A stretch of DNA of 64,000 nucleotides from Acidocella sp. 20-57-95 (GTDB taxonomy: Bacteria > Pseudomonadota > Alphaproteobacteria > Acetobacterales > Acetobacteraceae), in the NCBI GenBank assembly GCA_002255575.1, contig NCAT01000005.1:46135-110134 (forward strand). The letters are read 5' to 3'. Position 1 is the stretch's first letter. The number at the start of each line of letters is the position of its first letter. The translations under genes were made by a program, and so were the position numbers. Shown here piece after piece: positions 18,672 through 28,636 of this stretch. The notes under the pieces are model-generated. The model ran no database searches. It worked only from the letters and a program-made list of their open reading frames with translations, and was not told where the DNA came from.

Positions 18672-19310
18672 GTGGCGGAGTTAAAAATTCAGATTATTCC
18701 GGTCACGCCTTTTGAGCAGAATTGTGCTCTCATCTGGAATACAGAAACGTCTGAAGGTGCGGTGATCGATCCTGGTGGTGACGTTCATAAAATCATCAAA
18801 GCGATTAAAGATCAGAACGTAAAAGTTAGTAGCATTTTCTTGACTCACGGGCATCTTGACCATGCTGCCGGCGCGACAGAGCTTTCGAAGGAATTGAATG
18901 TACCAATTATTGGCCCGGATTTGAGGGATAAATTTCTGCTCGATACGTTACCGGAGCAAGCACTCCGTTTTGGTGTTCATGGCCTATCTGCCGTGACACC
19001 TGACCGCTGGCTCGCTGAAGGTGATGATATCAATATCGGCGGCGAGATATTTGAAGTGCTGCACTGCCCCGGCCACACCCCTGGTCATGTTGTGTTTGTT
19101 AACCGAGACGCGAATTTCGGCATTTTTGGAGATGTGTTGTTTCGTAACTCGATCGGCCGGACCGATTTTGAGTATGGCAACCACGAAGATCTGCTTGCCG
19201 CGATCAAAGACAAATTACTTGTTTTGCCCGATGATTTTGCGTTTATTTGCGGTCATGGCCCGGCTTCAAACATTGGCGCAGAACGGCGGAGCAATCCGTT
19301 TATACGCTAA
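18672..19310 (+). CDS. MBL-fold hydrolase, glyoxalase II/YcbL-like
   Basis: A 212-aa metallo-beta-lactamase-fold protein. The dimetal motif THGHLDHAAG (HxHxDH), the later HCPGHTPGHVVF histidine, the bridging Asp in GIFGDVLF and the C-terminal CGHGPASN give a complete ligand set. It resembles YcbL-type proteins, which hydrolyse thioesters such as S-lactoylglutathione, but lacks the glutathione-binding C-terminal domain of classic GloB. GTG 18672 is preferred because GGAG at 18661-18664 sits seven bases upstream; a TTG at 18654 would overlap guaA. It is probably co-transcribed with guaA and ends before a clear terminator. Confidence 0.82.
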   Translation: MAELKIQIIPVTPFEQNCALIWNTETSEGAVIDPGGDVHKIIKAIKDQNVKVSSIFLTHGHLDHAAGATELSKELNVPIIGPDLRDKFLLDTLPEQALRFGVHGLSAVTPDRWLAEGDDINIGGEIFEVLHCPGHTPGHVVFVNRDANFGIFGDVLFRNSIGRTDFEYGNHEDLLAAIKDKLLVLPDDFAFICGHGPASNIGAERRSNPFIR

Positions 19311-19379
19311 GCACCGCTTTCATCGAGGTTGTAACCGGCTTCATGAATATTTGGGCCGAAATTGTGTTTGGATGAGAGG

Positions 19380-19401
19380 CGGTTGATTTTTCAACCGTTT
19401 T
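19380..19401 (+). terminator. Rho-independent terminator after guaA-MBL unit
   Basis: A perfect 7-bp inverted repeat CGGTTGA/TCAACCG (19380-19386 and 19391-19397) with a TTTT loop is followed by TTTTG. It lies 70 bp after the MBL stop. In the ppk direction no T-run follows the stem, so it mainly serves the plus strand. Confidence 0.7.
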
Positions 19402-19412
19402 GCTCAACCGTT

Positions 19413-21581
19413 TCAGTCAATCCGCTGTTTATACTTTGTCTTCGGGCGTTCAGCACTCAACCCACCATGGAGCGCCGAGCCGCGGCCTGACAGTGATGGG
19501 TTGGTCATGAAATATTCGTGCGCAGAAGCTGGCGGGTCACCCGCTGTTACCCGATGCCATGTGCCGTCAGCGCGAAGTTCTGATGATTGTGCGTCGTCAC
19601 GCAGATTAACCACCATGATTTGATCTAGGATCTGGGCGTGAACAGTTTCATTATGGATTGGCACAAAAGTTTCAACACGCCCGTCCATATTGCGTGCCAT
19701 CCAGTCAGCGCTCGACATGAAGACCTTGTTTTCGCGTGATGGCATTGGGTGGCCGTTGGCAAATACACAAATGCGGGCATGTTCAAGGAACCGGCCAACA
19801 ATCGATTTAACCTTTATATTATCGGAAAGCCCCGGTACCCCGGGGCGCAGACAACAAATGCCACGTACCACGATGTTGATTTGAACGCCTGCCCGGGACG
19901 CCTCGTAAAGCTGGTCGATCAGGCGATCATCGACCAGTGAGTTCATTTTCAGCCACATTCCGGCTGGTTTCCCAGCTTTCGCGTTGGCAACTTCTTGTTC
20001 GATCAACACGCCGATGGTTTTACGTGTGGTCAGTGGCGAGAAGGCTAACTGTTCCATCGTTTCCGGTCTGGCATAGCCGGTCATATAGTTGAACAAGCGA
20101 GCCGCATCCCGCGTGAGGGATGGATCGCAGGTGAAGAAGGAAAGATCGGTATAAATACGCGCGGTTATCGGGTGATAATTGCCGGTACCGAAATGGGCAT
20201 AGGCACGTAGCGTGCCTGCTTCACGGCGCACGACATAAGAGATTTTCGCGTGGGTCTTCAGCCCAACAAACCCAAATACCACCTGTACGCCGGCCGCTTC
20301 GAGTGCACGTGAGAGACGGATATTTGCTTCCTCGTCAAATCGCGCCCGTAGTTCCACCATCGCGGTGACAGACTTACCGGCTTCAGCCGCTTCGATCAGG
20401 GCCTTGACGATGGGAGAGTCACGGCTGGTGCGGTAAAGTGTTTGTTTGATCGCAACAACTGCCGGGTCTGTCGCGGCCTGACGAAGAAATTGTACAACGA
20501 CGTCGAAACTCTCGAACGGGTGGTGGACCAGAATGTCTTTGGCCCGGATCGCACCGAAGCAATCGCCGCCAAAGTCCCGGATACGCTCGGGGAAGCGCGC
20601 CGTGTATGGGGCGAATAATAAATCTGGCCGGTCATCGACGATCAACTGTTTGACATCAACAAGCCCCATCATGCCCGACTCGAGATAAACTTCGTCGGAT
20701 GGTGCTGCAACGGAATGGATGACGAATGCCCGCAACTGGTCTGGCATCTCTGTCTGGATTGTCAGTTGTATAACCTTGCCCCGACGGCGCCGCTTCAACG
20801 CGGTCTCATAGGATTGCACAAGGTCCTCGGCCTCTTCTTCAAACTCAACATCGGTATCGCGGATTAGGCGGAACAAACCTGAGCCTTCAACTCTGAAGCC
20901 AGGGAAAAGCCGGCTCATGAACATGCCGACCAAGTCTTCGAGCATAATGAAGCGTATTACACCGACTTTAGGGCCAGCCGGTAGGCGAACAAACCGATCA
21001 ATTTGGCTAGGCAGAGGGATCAGTGCTGACATATTGCCACGCCCGTCATCACGCGCCAGATCGAGCGCCATTACCAAGCCCATATTCGGGATGAAGGGGA
21101 ATGGATGGGCAGGGTCAACCGCAAGCGGCGTTAGCACAGGGAAGACACGTTCCATGAAATAGCCGTCGAGGAACTGTGCATCATCTGAAGTTAGGGCCAT
21201 CGGCGTCGAAATGACGATGCCTGCCGAGGCTAGTAGGTCACGGAGGTTATTGAAGGTTCTCTGTTGCGCTGCAACGAGCTCTCTCGCACGTGCCGTGATG
21301 GCGATAAGCTGTTGGGCCGGCGTTGCGCCATCGGCGGAACGCTCCAGAATCCCAGCGTTGGACTGGCCGATGAGACCAGCGACGCGCACGGAGTAAAATT
21401 CATCAAGGTTTGATGCGCTAATTGAAACGAAACGCAGACGTTCAAGCAGCGGGTGCCCGATATTTTCAGCCTCGGAGACCACCCGGAAGTTAAAATCCAG
21501 CCAAGAAAGCTCACGATTGATAAAGCGACTGGGATTATCGAGGGCAATTTCGGCGACCGGCACCATCGGAGAGTGATCCAT
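19413..21581 (-). CDS. ppk1: Polyphosphate kinase Ppk1
   Basis: A 722-aa enzyme that reversibly polymerises the ATP gamma-phosphate into polyphosphate. The N-terminal segment [19 protein letters not shown] and [22 protein letters not shown] are characteristic. The C-terminal catalytic halves contain [12 protein letters not shown], the probable phospho-His in [11 protein letters not shown], and [18 protein letters not shown]. Length is typical. The start is ATG 21581. It is followed on the minus strand only by a plus-oriented gene. The ppk1-hdaA-permease-purMN neighbourhood is common in alphaproteobacteria. Confidence 0.95.
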   Translation of the reverse strand: MDHSPMVPVAEIALDNPSRFINRELSWLDFNFRVVSEAENIGHPLLERLRFVSISASNLDEFYSVRVAGLIGQSNAGILERSADGATPAQQLIAITARARELVAAQQRTFNNLRDLLASAGIVISTPMALTSDDAQFLDGYFMERVFPVLTPLAVDPAHPFPFIPNMGLVMALDLARDDGRGNMSALIPLPSQIDRFVRLPAGPKVGVIRFIMLEDLVGMFMSRLFPGFRVEGSGLFRLIRDTDVEFEEEAEDLVQSYETALKRRRRGKVIQLTIQTEMPDQLRAFVIHSVAAPSDEVYLESGMMGLVDVKQLIVDDRPDLLFAPYTARFPERIRDFGGDCFGAIRAKDILVHHPFESFDVVVQFLRQAATDPAVVAIKQTLYRTSRDSPIVKALIEAAEAGKSVTAMVELRARFDEEANIRLSRALEAAGVQVVFGFVGLKTHAKISYVVRREAGTLRAYAHFGTGNYHPITARIYTDLSFFTCDPSLTRDAARLFNYMTGYARPETMEQLAFSPLTTRKTIGVLIEQEVANAKAGKPAGMWLKMNSLVDDRLIDQLYEASRAGVQINIVVRGICCLRPGVPGLSDNIKVKSIVGRFLEHARICVFANGHPMPSRENKVFMSSADWMARNMDGRVETFVPIHNETVHAQILDQIMVVNLRDDAQSSELRADGTWHRVTAGDPPASAHEYFMTNPSLSGRGSALHGGLSAERPKTKYKQRID

Positions 21582-21643
21582 ACTCTGGTCCTATAACAAG
21601 GGAAGGGTTTCCGGCGAGTGACCGTTCGATAACAGTTTTCGGC

Positions 21644-22306
21644 TTATAAATCCGGGCTTGTCAAATCTTGTATCGATTCTAAGACCAAATTCCTGGTTGC
21701 CTTTCGGCCGTTTGCCAAGGCAGCGCGATCTATCCTTGTAATTGCCTCGATCAGTGCGGCCGGCGTGCGCGGCAGGTGAGTGAGCAACAGATTTTGAATA
21801 TGCGGGTCAAAAATTATTTGTCGTTCCGCGGCGAGACGGACCAGCAGCGCTGCCAACTCCGCATCGTTCGGGGGACGAATTTCGATCGCTGAACTGGCTT
21901 TTAAACGGCTGGCAAGGTCTGCCAATTGGATTCCTTGCCGCGCGGGTGGTACTCTTGCCGCCATCAGAACCGGTTGGCTATTTGCCGCCGCTAGGTTGAG
22001 GTGATGAAGCAAAGCGGCTTCGTCACGCACCAAATCAATATCGTCGATCGCAAGAGGGGAAATAGGCGTGGACAGGCCCCCCGGAAGGGACAAGCCATTC
22101 CAAATGGGTGCTTGGCGGGCGGTGGCCCAAATATGCAGTAAATGCGACTTACCACACCCAGGATCGCCCCACAGGATTATCCGGCCATTTGTCCAGTTTT
22201 CAGGCTTTTCAAGCCAAGTTTCGGCCAGTTCGGTGCCAGAGGTCGAGAAAAAAGCAGCAGCAGTGAAGCTTGGCTTTGCTTCAAACGGCAGTGGCAGTTG
22301 CCTCAT
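21644..22306 (-). CDS. hdaA: HdaA, regulatory inactivator of DnaA
   Basis: A 220-aa DnaA-like AAA+ protein lacking the DNA-binding domain. The N-terminal QLPLPF (residues 3-8) is the beta-clamp-binding motif that lets Hda stimulate DnaA-ATP hydrolysis at the replisome. Walker A is present as GDPGCGKSHLLHIW, Walker B as LAIDDIDLV, and an arginine-finger-like LPRTPAALIEAITRIDR occurs near the C-terminus. The ATG start overlaps the stop of the upstream permease gene (ATGA), indicating coupled translation. Confidence 0.88.
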   Translation of the reverse strand: MRQLPLPFEAKPSFTAAAFFSTSGTELAETWLEKPENWTNGRIILWGDPGCGKSHLLHIWATARQAPIWNGLSLPGGLSTPISPLAIDDIDLVRDEAALLHHLNLAAANSQPVLMAARVPPARQGIQLADLASRLKASSAIEIRPPNDAELAALLVRLAAERQIIFDPHIQNLLLTHLPRTPAALIEAITRIDRAALANGRKATRNLVLESIQDLTSPDL

Positions 22307-23409
22307 GATGAAGGCGGTGGATCAAGGTAAAGTGGGCTCATCAAATAGCGCTTCAGCCAAAACCGTGCCAGCACGCCGAGCGTTGCGGTAACAGGTACCG
22401 CGAGCATGATGCCAAGAAACCCGAAGGCTGCCCCACCGGCAAACAGCGAAAAAATAACCCAGACCGCCGGAAGCCCGACCCGGTCGCCCAGGAAGCGTGG
22501 TTGAATGATATAGTCGTTAATCGCCTGACCAAGCGCAAAAACCGCCAGAACCGAAAGCACCCCATGCCATCCTGGCGATTGCGATAGGACAAGCAATACT
22601 GAACTACTGGCGCCGATTATGGTTCCGACATACGGAATGAAGGATAATATTCCGGCGGCCAACCCGACGATCAGGCCCAGGTCGAGCCCCACGATGGTAA
22701 GGCCTGTGGCATAAATAACGGCGAGCATCAGGCAACATATTGCCTGGCCCCTGATCCAGGCCGCCAGAATGCGGTTTACTTCCAACGCCTGCACCCGGAT
22801 CACGGCCTCATAAGGCCGGGGCAACCATGTATCCACATGGTGGACGATGCTTGGCCAGTCACGCAGGAAATAGAATGCCACAATCGGCGTAATAACAAAC
22901 AAGGTCAGGATATTCACGACCGCAAAGCCGCTACCAAGGATGCTACTGGCGGTTGATTCCACAAAGGATACAATCTCGCCAGCTTGATTTGATGCCAGAT
23001 CTTTCAGTTTCTGGCTCATTACGCCTGGTCCCAGTCGCGCTTGCAGGTCAGTAACAATATGTCCGAAATCGGTCTGGGCGGTTTTAATGTAGCCGGGTAG
23101 GTTAGCGACCAGAATTGAGGCCTGCGCTGTAATCACCGGATAGAGTAGCAAGATAAATAGGACAACAAACAGTAATACCGCCCCAAGGACAATCGTGGTG
23201 CCGATGGACCTTGGAATACCACGCCCAGATAAATGGCTAACCGCGGGGTCAAGAAAATAGGCCACACCTGCGGCTACGACGAACGGCATAAGGACCGAAG
23301 AAAAAAGCTGAAAAAACACCCAAAGAATCGCTAGGAACGCGAATAACAGCCCTAAGCGTTGCCACTGAACTTTGCGCGCTGTCTGGTCCTGAACAGATAT
23401 CTCACTCAT
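22303..23409 (-). CDS. AI-2E/PerM-family transporter
   Basis: A 368-aa polytopic membrane protein with roughly 7-8 hydrophobic helices. It carries family landmarks PFVVAAGVAYFLDPAVSHL, FYFLRDWPSIVHHVDTWLPRP, GLDLGLIVGLAAGILSFIPYVGTIIG and YIIQPRFLGDRVGLPAVWVIFSL. Members are variously annotated as AI-2 exporters or PerM permeases, and the substrate here is not known. ATG 23409 is preferred over an in-frame TTG at 23424. It is divergent from purM and coupled to hdaA, an arrangement seen in many alphaproteobacteria. Confidence 0.85.
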   Translation of the reverse strand: MSEISVQDQTARKVQWQRLGLLFAFLAILWVFFQLFSSVLMPFVVAAGVAYFLDPAVSHLSGRGIPRSIGTTIVLGAVLLFVVLFILLLYPVITAQASILVANLPGYIKTAQTDFGHIVTDLQARLGPGVMSQKLKDLASNQAGEIVSFVESTASSILGSGFAVVNILTLFVITPIVAFYFLRDWPSIVHHVDTWLPRPYEAVIRVQALEVNRILAAWIRGQAICCLMLAVIYATGLTIVGLDLGLIVGLAAGILSFIPYVGTIIGASSSVLLVLSQSPGWHGVLSVLAVFALGQAINDYIIQPRFLGDRVGLPAVWVIFSLFAGGAAFGFLGIMLAVPVTATLGVLARFWLKRYLMSPLYLDPPPSS

Positions 23410-23527
23410 GCGGGCACGGTCCAAGATTGCGCCTTGCTGGCGCGTATGGTGAAAGATGAGGGATATTCATCGCGCAGATATAGAAGCCGAAGACACATGG
23501 CATTGGCTTAGCGCATTGGGGGCTTGT

Positions 23528-24565
23528 ATGACTAGCGTGACTTACCGGGATGCCGGCGTTGATATTGAAGCAGGGGATGCGCTGGTGGAAGCCATCAAGC
23601 CCCTCGCGAAAGCTACCAGCCGTGCTGGGGTGTTGGGTGGCTTAGGCGGATTTGGCGCCTTGTTTGACCTGAAGGCCGCCGGTTATGCCGACCCTATTCT
23701 GGTTTCTACCACCGATGGGGTGGGGACCAAGCTGAAGTTGGCTATTGAGACTGGCATCCATGACTTTGTCGGCATTGATCTAGTCGCGATGTGCGTGAAC
23801 GACTTGGTGGTTCAGGGAGCTGCCCCGTTGTTTTTCCTCGATTATTTTGCCACGGGTGCGTTGGACGTGGGGGCAGCCACCCGTATCATCGCCGGTATTG
23901 CCGAAGGCTGCCGGCAAGCCGATTGCGCCTTGGTGGGCGGTGAGACCGCCGAAATGCCGGGCATGTATGCACATGGTGATTATGACCTGGCCGGATTTTC
24001 AGTCGGGGCGGCAGAGCGGGGCGAACTTTTGCCTGCCAATGTTGCTGCTGGCGATACGATCCTCGCACTGCCAAGTGCTGGGGTTCATTCGAATGGTTTT
24101 TCGTTAGTGCGCCGGGTGGTGGCAAATGTGGGCCTGAATTGGTCGGACCCGGCACCTTTTGCGGCGGGCGCTGCCTTGGGTACGGCGCTGATGACGCCAA
24201 CGCGGATTTATGTCCGCTCCGTGCTGGCCCTGCATAAGGCAAGGTTATTAAAGGCGGCGGCTCATATTACCGGCGGTGGTCTGCCGGGCAATTTACCGCG
24301 TGCGTTACCACCTGGGATGGGCGCAAAGCTTACGGCGCCGTGGCCGGTTCCACCGGTCTTTTCATGGCTTGCCAAGGCAGGCAATGTTACGACATCTGAG
24401 ATGCTGCGGGTTTTCAACTGTGGCGTCGGGATGGCTCTGGTTGTGTCCGATGCCGATGCGGCCATCGCAGTTCTTCGTCTCGCTGGAGAAAATCCTTTTA
24501 TTTTGGGCGTGGTGACTGACGAGCCTGGTATCCGGATCGATAACGAGGAATCGGTCTTCGCGTGA
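23528..24565 (+). CDS. purM: Phosphoribosylformylglycinamidine cyclo-ligase PurM
   Basis: A 345-aa AIR synthetase, fifth step of de novo purine synthesis. Signature segments are [13 protein letters not shown] at the N-terminus, [55 protein letters not shown] and [16 protein letters not shown]. The frame stays open upstream to 23456, but ATG 23528 gives the normal PurM length. It overlaps purN by 4 bp (GTGA), so the two are translationally coupled. Confidence 0.95.
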   Translation: MTSVTYRDAGVDIEAGDALVEAIKPLAKATSRAGVLGGLGGFGALFDLKAAGYADPILVSTTDGVGTKLKLAIETGIHDFVGIDLVAMCVNDLVVQGAAPLFFLDYFATGALDVGAATRIIAGIAEGCRQADCALVGGETAEMPGMYAHGDYDLAGFSVGAAERGELLPANVAAGDTILALPSAGVHSNGFSLVRRVVANVGLNWSDPAPFAAGAALGTALMTPTRIYVRSVLALHKARLLKAAAHITGGGLPGNLPRALPPGMGAKLTAPWPVPPVFSWLAKAGNVTTSEMLRVFNCGVGMALVVSDADAAIAVLRLAGENPFILGVVTDEPGIRIDNEESVFA

Positions 24566-25149
24566 AGGTGCCGGTTGGCATCCTGATTTCTGGTCGCGGT
24601 TCGAACATGCTCTCGCTGATCGAGGCGGCGAAGGCGCCGGACTATCCGGCGGAAATCGTTTTGGTTCTGTCTAACCGTGAAACGGCACCAGGGCTTCACC
24701 TCGCCGCGCAGCACGGCATCCCGACGATCGCGGTCGCCAGCAAAGCCTTTGGTGCTGACCGCGAGGCGCATGAACGGGCTGTGCAAGGAGAGCTTGTTCG
24801 GGCCGGAGTTCAGGTGGTCTGTCTTGCAGGCTACATGAGACTGTTGACGCCTTACTTTGTCGGCCAATGGGCCGGCCGGATGTTAAACATACATCCCAGT
24901 TTACTACCAAAATATCCGGGGCTCGAGACACATCAAAGGGTTTTGGAGGCAGGCGACAAAATTCACGGCTGTACTGTCCATGTTGTCACGGATGGTATGG
25001 ATGAAGGGCCAATTGTGGGACAGGCGGAAGTGGCGGTTTTGCCGGGTGACACTGAAGAGAGTTTGGCCAAACGTGTATTGGCGGCGGAGCATCTTTTGTT
25101 TCCACGTGCACTCAAGGACTTCTTGAAACGAGACAAAAACACAACTTGA
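24562..25149 (+). CDS. purN: Phosphoribosylglycinamide formyltransferase PurN
   Basis: A 195-aa folate-dependent GAR transformylase. It begins at GTG 24562 with [20 protein letters not shown] (phosphate loop) and contains the catalytic-site segment [16 protein letters not shown], then [32 protein letters not shown] with the conserved Asn-His pair and HxxT-like loop, and [15 protein letters not shown] with the catalytic Asp. Its start is fused to the purM stop (GTGA). Confidence 0.95.
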   Translation: MKVPVGILISGRGSNMLSLIEAAKAPDYPAEIVLVLSNRETAPGLHLAAQHGIPTIAVASKAFGADREAHERAVQGELVRAGVQVVCLAGYMRLLTPYFVGQWAGRMLNIHPSLLPKYPGLETHQRVLEAGDKIHGCTVHVVTDGMDEGPIVGQAEVAVLPGDTEESLAKRVLAAEHLLFPRALKDFLKRDKNTT

Positions 25150-25215
25150 ACAAGAATTTCTATTTTTAGATTCGGTTTAAAATCGGTTCTTTTTGATCGG
25201 TATTGCCAAGTTCCT

Positions 25216-25231
25216 CTCTACCCTTGTAGAG
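25216..25231 (+). repeat. Inverted repeat in the purN-oxidase subunit intergenic region
   Basis: CTCTAC-CCTT-GTAGAG forms a perfect 6-bp stem with a 4-nt loop in the 133 bp between purN and the small oxidase-subunit gene. No U-tract follows, so an intrinsic terminator is unlikely. It could be part of the 5' leader of the next gene. Confidence 0.4.
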
Positions 25232-25282
25232 GAGTTTCACGTATTTGTGTGCTACGTGAATCGATTTAAGACAGGATTTTCT

Positions 25283-25444
25283 ATGGCTAGCCATTCACCA
25301 GACCCGAACGGTACTCAAGATAACGACCAGTTCACGCAGGTTAGCCAACAGGGCTGGAATCGCTTCAGCCGCTTTTTGCTGATCAATGTTCTTGTAACGA
25401 TAGCGGCTTTGTTACTCATTGGGGCGTTCACCGTCTGGTCTTAG
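25283..25444 (+). CDS. Small aa3-type cytochrome c oxidase subunit IV-like protein
   Basis: A 53-aa protein with a polar, Gln/Asp-rich N-terminus (MASHSPDPNGTQDN...) and a single C-terminal transmembrane helix preceded by QQGWNRFSRFLLINVL. This architecture (short acidic/polar head, Trp-x-x-Phe before one TM segment of about 20 residues) and the MASHS start fit the bacterial aa3 oxidase subunit IV family, a non-catalytic peptide of alphaproteobacterial cytochrome oxidase. The other oxidase genes are not nearby. It could instead be an unrelated single-pass peptide. ATG 25283 is the first in-frame ATG. Confidence 0.5.
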   Translation: MASHSPDPNGTQDNDQFTQVSQQGWNRFSRFLLINVLVTIAALLLIGAFTVWS

Positions 25445-25510
25445 GGCTCTAGCGCACGGGACGACCGGCGGCGCTTGCCGTTCGGTCCGGCCAATGGTCA
25501 TGCTGCTTGC

Positions 25511-26356
25511 ATGAGCATCATATCTGTCCAGTCGCACGTCATCGCCGGTTATGTAGGTAATGCCGTAGCCTCTTTTGCATTGCAGCGATTGGGTGTTGAG
25601 ACGTGGGCTTTGCCGACCGTACTGATTTCCCACCATCCCGGACATGGTGGATCCCAGGGGGACCGCATCCCGGTTCAACTTATTCAGAAATTGCTTGATG
25701 GCATGCAAAGCCACGGGTGCTTTGCTCGGTGCAAGGCGGTTATTTCTGGTTATCTTGGCGGCCTAGAAGACGAGGATACGGTCCGCGACATTGTTCGTCG
25801 TTGCCAGGATGCGGGGTCTAACTTCGTGTATTTATGTGACCCGGTGATTGGCGATAATGGCCGTACCTATGTAAGCCCGGCAGTTGAGCGCGCGGTTAGG
25901 AATCTTGTTCAAATTGCCGACATAGCGACGCCGAACGCCTATGAATTATCGGCCCTATCGGGACGCTCGTTTAGTACCAGGGCGGAGGCTCTAGCGGCTC
26001 TTCGCATTGTTCAAAGTCTTGGGCCAGATATCGTTCTGCTCAGCAGTTTTATTGGCCGAGATACGGCTGCGAATGAAATTGATGTTTTGGTGGTTGATCG
26101 CGCGGATGCTTGGCGACTGTCTCTGCCGTTATTGAATTATAAATTTTCCGGTGCGGGAGACTTGCTAGCCGCTTTATTCTTGCATTTCTGGCTGCCACAG
26201 CGCGACGTCATTCACGCAATTAACGTATCCTGCACGATATTACATGACGTACTTATTGAGACGGCCCAGCGCAACGCCCAAGAATTATGTATTATTGAAG
26301 CTCAAGACAGGTTTGACATTGACGTAGGACGATTTTCTGTGGAGGTCCTCAATTGA
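25511..26356 (+). CDS. pdxY: Pyridoxal kinase PdxY
   Basis: A 281-aa ribokinase-superfamily enzyme that phosphorylates pyridoxal in the B6 salvage pathway. Recognisable features are ISVQSHVIAGYVGNAVASFALQRLG at the start, LISHHPGHGG, AVISGYLGG, YLCDPVIGDNGRTYV, TPNAYELSALSGR and the anion-hole motif FSGAGDLLAALFLHF with the catalytic Asp. ATG 25511 gives the usual PdxY start; the in-frame TTG at 25475 does not. Its stop overlaps the TTG start of the NdvA-type transporter (TTGA). pdxH, in the same vitamer pathway, lies 9 kb away. Confidence 0.9.
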   Translation: MSIISVQSHVIAGYVGNAVASFALQRLGVETWALPTVLISHHPGHGGSQGDRIPVQLIQKLLDGMQSHGCFARCKAVISGYLGGLEDEDTVRDIVRRCQDAGSNFVYLCDPVIGDNGRTYVSPAVERAVRNLVQIADIATPNAYELSALSGRSFSTRAEALAALRIVQSLGPDIVLLSSFIGRDTAANEIDVLVVDRADAWRLSLPLLNYKFSGAGDLLAALFLHFWLPQRDVIHAINVSCTILHDVLIETAQRNAQELCIIEAQDRFDIDVGRFSVEVLN

Positions 26357-28113
26357 GTTTCTTGGCTGTTTATGGCCGCGTGCTTGGGCTGCTCAAACCA
26401 GATAAGTATATTGCTGCCGGGCTGGTCATTGCCAATTTTTTTGTGGTCGGGTTGCAATTTGCTGAGCCGGTGCTGTTTGGGCGGGTTATAAACCTTCTCA
26501 CACAGTCGGATGCGCTGAGCGGCCGTGAACTTGTTTCACGGGCTGCTGCGTTGCTCGGCATATGGGGCGTGATCGGTGTTGCAAGTATTTTAGCCAATGT
26601 GGCAGTTGCCATTCAGGCCGATCGGCTGGCGCATCGCAACAGGTTGTGCGCCATGGCAGGCTATTTCAGCCATGTCTTGTCTCTGCCACCGGCGTTTCAC
26701 CGTGAACGGCAATCAGGCCGATTGCTGAAGATGATGCTTTCAGGCGCTGATAGTCTGTTTGGGATATGGCTATCTTTTTTCAGAGAACATCTTGCAACTT
26801 TTTTGGCAACAATCTTTCTGCTGCCGCTGACAATTATACTCAATTGGCAATTGGCAATTGCCTTGATTATTCTGGTCATAATCGTTTCAGCATTTACCGT
26901 TTTTGTTATTCGTAAAACTGAAATGGCGCAAAAGCAGGTTGAGGCTTACCATTCCGCGCTCGCCGGCACCGCGCAGGACGCGTTATCAAATATCCTTGTT
27001 GTGCAATCATTTACACGCCTGGCAGCGGAAACGGCTAATTTTAACCGCACAACCAACTTAGTGCTTGAAAAGCAATTTCCGGTATTAAATTGGTGGGCTG
27101 TCCTTAGTGTAGTGTCGTCTGCGGCAAGCACAATTACAATTGTCACCATTTTTATTGTCGGCACAATGTTGCACCTGCGAGGGCAAGCCAGCATTGGTGA
27201 TATCGTATCATTCATGGGATTTGCCACGCTTCTTATTGGCAGGCTAACCGGTGCTATGGGTTTTGCGTCCAGGCTTTTTATTCAAATGCCAGTTTTGAGC
27301 GATTTTTTTGCGGTGCTCGATGCTAAAACAACAATTTATGAATCACCCGCGGCAGTACCGCTCATTGTCAAAGCAGGCGAAGTAAAGTTCGAAGATATCG
27401 GTTTTGAATATCTAAACGGCAAACCGATTATTTCGAATATTTCATTCACCGCTAAACCTGGCCAGGTTGTCGCATTAGTCGGTGCAACCGGTGCAGGAAA
27501 ATCGACCACCATGGCACTTTTGCAACGCTACTGGGACCCAACATCTGGGCGGATTTTGGTCGATGGACAAGACATTCGGTTCGTCACGCTTGAGAGCTTA
27601 AGAAATACCATCGGCATTGTTTTTCAAGATAGTTTACTGTTCAACCGCTCAATCCGCGAAAATCTGTTGGTTGGCAAACCTGATGCTTCGGAAATTGATA
27701 TTCAAAAAGCTTGCCAGATGGCAGAGGCGTTGGATTTCATACTGGCCCAGCCGAAGGGGTTTGATACCTTAATTGGAGAGCGCGGCAGCAACCTATCTGG
27801 TGGGCAGCGCCAACGCTTGTCGATTGCCCGCGCTATTTTAAAAGACCCGCCATTATTAATTCTGGATGAGGCCACAAGCGCGCTAGATGCCGCAACTGAA
27901 GCCAAAGTCAGCCGAGCGCTGCGCGCCCTGATGGTAGGACGGACAAGTTTTGTCATTGCACACCGCCTGTCGACCATTCGGGATGCCGACGAGATCCTGG
28001 TATTTGACGAGGGGCGAATTGTTGAAAGAGGCGGTTTTGCTGAATTGCTTGCGGCCGGCGGACAATTTGCCCAGCTGGTTGAAACACAAATCATGGCGGG
28101 ATCGCCAGCTTAA
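26353..28113 (+). CDS. ndvA: NdvA/ChvA-type glucan ABC exporter
   Basis: A 586-aa half-transporter with an N-terminal six-helix ABC exporter domain and a C-terminal ATPase. Walker A is GATGAGKST, the signature LSGGQRQRLSIARAIL, Walker B LLILDEATSALD, and the H-loop FVIAHRLSTI. The opening LSFLAVYGRVLGLL and FAEPVLFGRVINLL resemble the cyclic beta-1,2-glucan exporters NdvA/ChvA, but close relatives export lipids, so the substrate call is tentative. The start is TTG 26353, with GGAGG at 26341-26345 seven bases upstream; it shares TTGA with the pdxY stop. No cyclic-glucan synthase is in the window. Confidence 0.75.
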   Translation: MSFLAVYGRVLGLLKPDKYIAAGLVIANFFVVGLQFAEPVLFGRVINLLTQSDALSGRELVSRAAALLGIWGVIGVASILANVAVAIQADRLAHRNRLCAMAGYFSHVLSLPPAFHRERQSGRLLKMMLSGADSLFGIWLSFFREHLATFLATIFLLPLTIILNWQLAIALIILVIIVSAFTVFVIRKTEMAQKQVEAYHSALAGTAQDALSNILVVQSFTRLAAETANFNRTTNLVLEKQFPVLNWWAVLSVVSSAASTITIVTIFIVGTMLHLRGQASIGDIVSFMGFATLLIGRLTGAMGFASRLFIQMPVLSDFFAVLDAKTTIYESPAAVPLIVKAGEVKFEDIGFEYLNGKPIISNISFTAKPGQVVALVGATGAGKSTTMALLQRYWDPTSGRILVDGQDIRFVTLESLRNTIGIVFQDSLLFNRSIRENLLVGKPDASEIDIQKACQMAEALDFILAQPKGFDTLIGERGSNLSGGQRQRLSIARAILKDPPLLILDEATSALDAATEAKVSRALRALMVGRTSFVIAHRLSTIRDADEILVFDEGRIVERGGFAELLAAGGQFAQLVETQIMAGSPA

Positions 28114-28198
28114 CAGATAGCTTAATGCTTGAAATGACAAAAACCATTTGATTTGCGCCCCTCGCTCGCTACATAATGAGCAAACGGAGGAAATTATA

Positions 28199-28636
28199 AT
28201 GTTGCTTTCAACAATTTTGAAAAACAAGACGTCCAACGTCATTTCGGTGCGCCCGGATACCAGCATTACGCAGGTTGTAAGCGTGCTGGCGGAGAAGCGT
28301 ATCGGTGCTGTCCTGGTTATCGACGCGAATGAAAAGCTTGTTGGTATTCTCAGCGAACGTGACATTGTACGAACCTTGGCCGTACATGCGGGGAACACGC
28401 TTCAAATGACGGCTGCGCAGCTGATGACCCCGTCACCGACCGTTACATCACCAGACGCCACGGTCGTGGATGCCATGCAAATCATGTCCGATGGCAGGTT
28501 TAGGCATTTGCCGGTGGTTCAAAGTGGCAAATTGATCGGGTTGGTCAGTATCGGTGACATTGTTAAGGCGCGGATCGACCAGCAGGCTCATGAGGTCGAT
28601 AGTTTGCGGGCATACGTGGTTGGTGCGGTCGCTTAA
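28199..28636 (+). CDS. Tandem CBS-domain protein
   Basis: A 145-aa protein consisting of two CBS motifs and short tails. The first has ITQVVSVLAEKRIGAVLVID and LVGILSERDIVR; the second has ATVVDAMQIMSDGRFRHLPVV and LIGLVSIGDIVKARI. Such free-standing pairs bind adenine nucleotides and act as energy sensors; the partner is unknown. ATG 28199 is preceded by GGAGGAAA, an excellent Shine-Dalgarno. It lies 85 bp after the ABC exporter. Confidence 0.88.
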   Translation: MLLSTILKNKTSNVISVRPDTSITQVVSVLAEKRIGAVLVIDANEKLVGILSERDIVRTLAVHAGNTLQMTAAQLMTPSPTVTSPDATVVDAMQIMSDGRFRHLPVVQSGKLIGLVSIGDIVKARIDQQAHEVDSLRAYVVGAVA

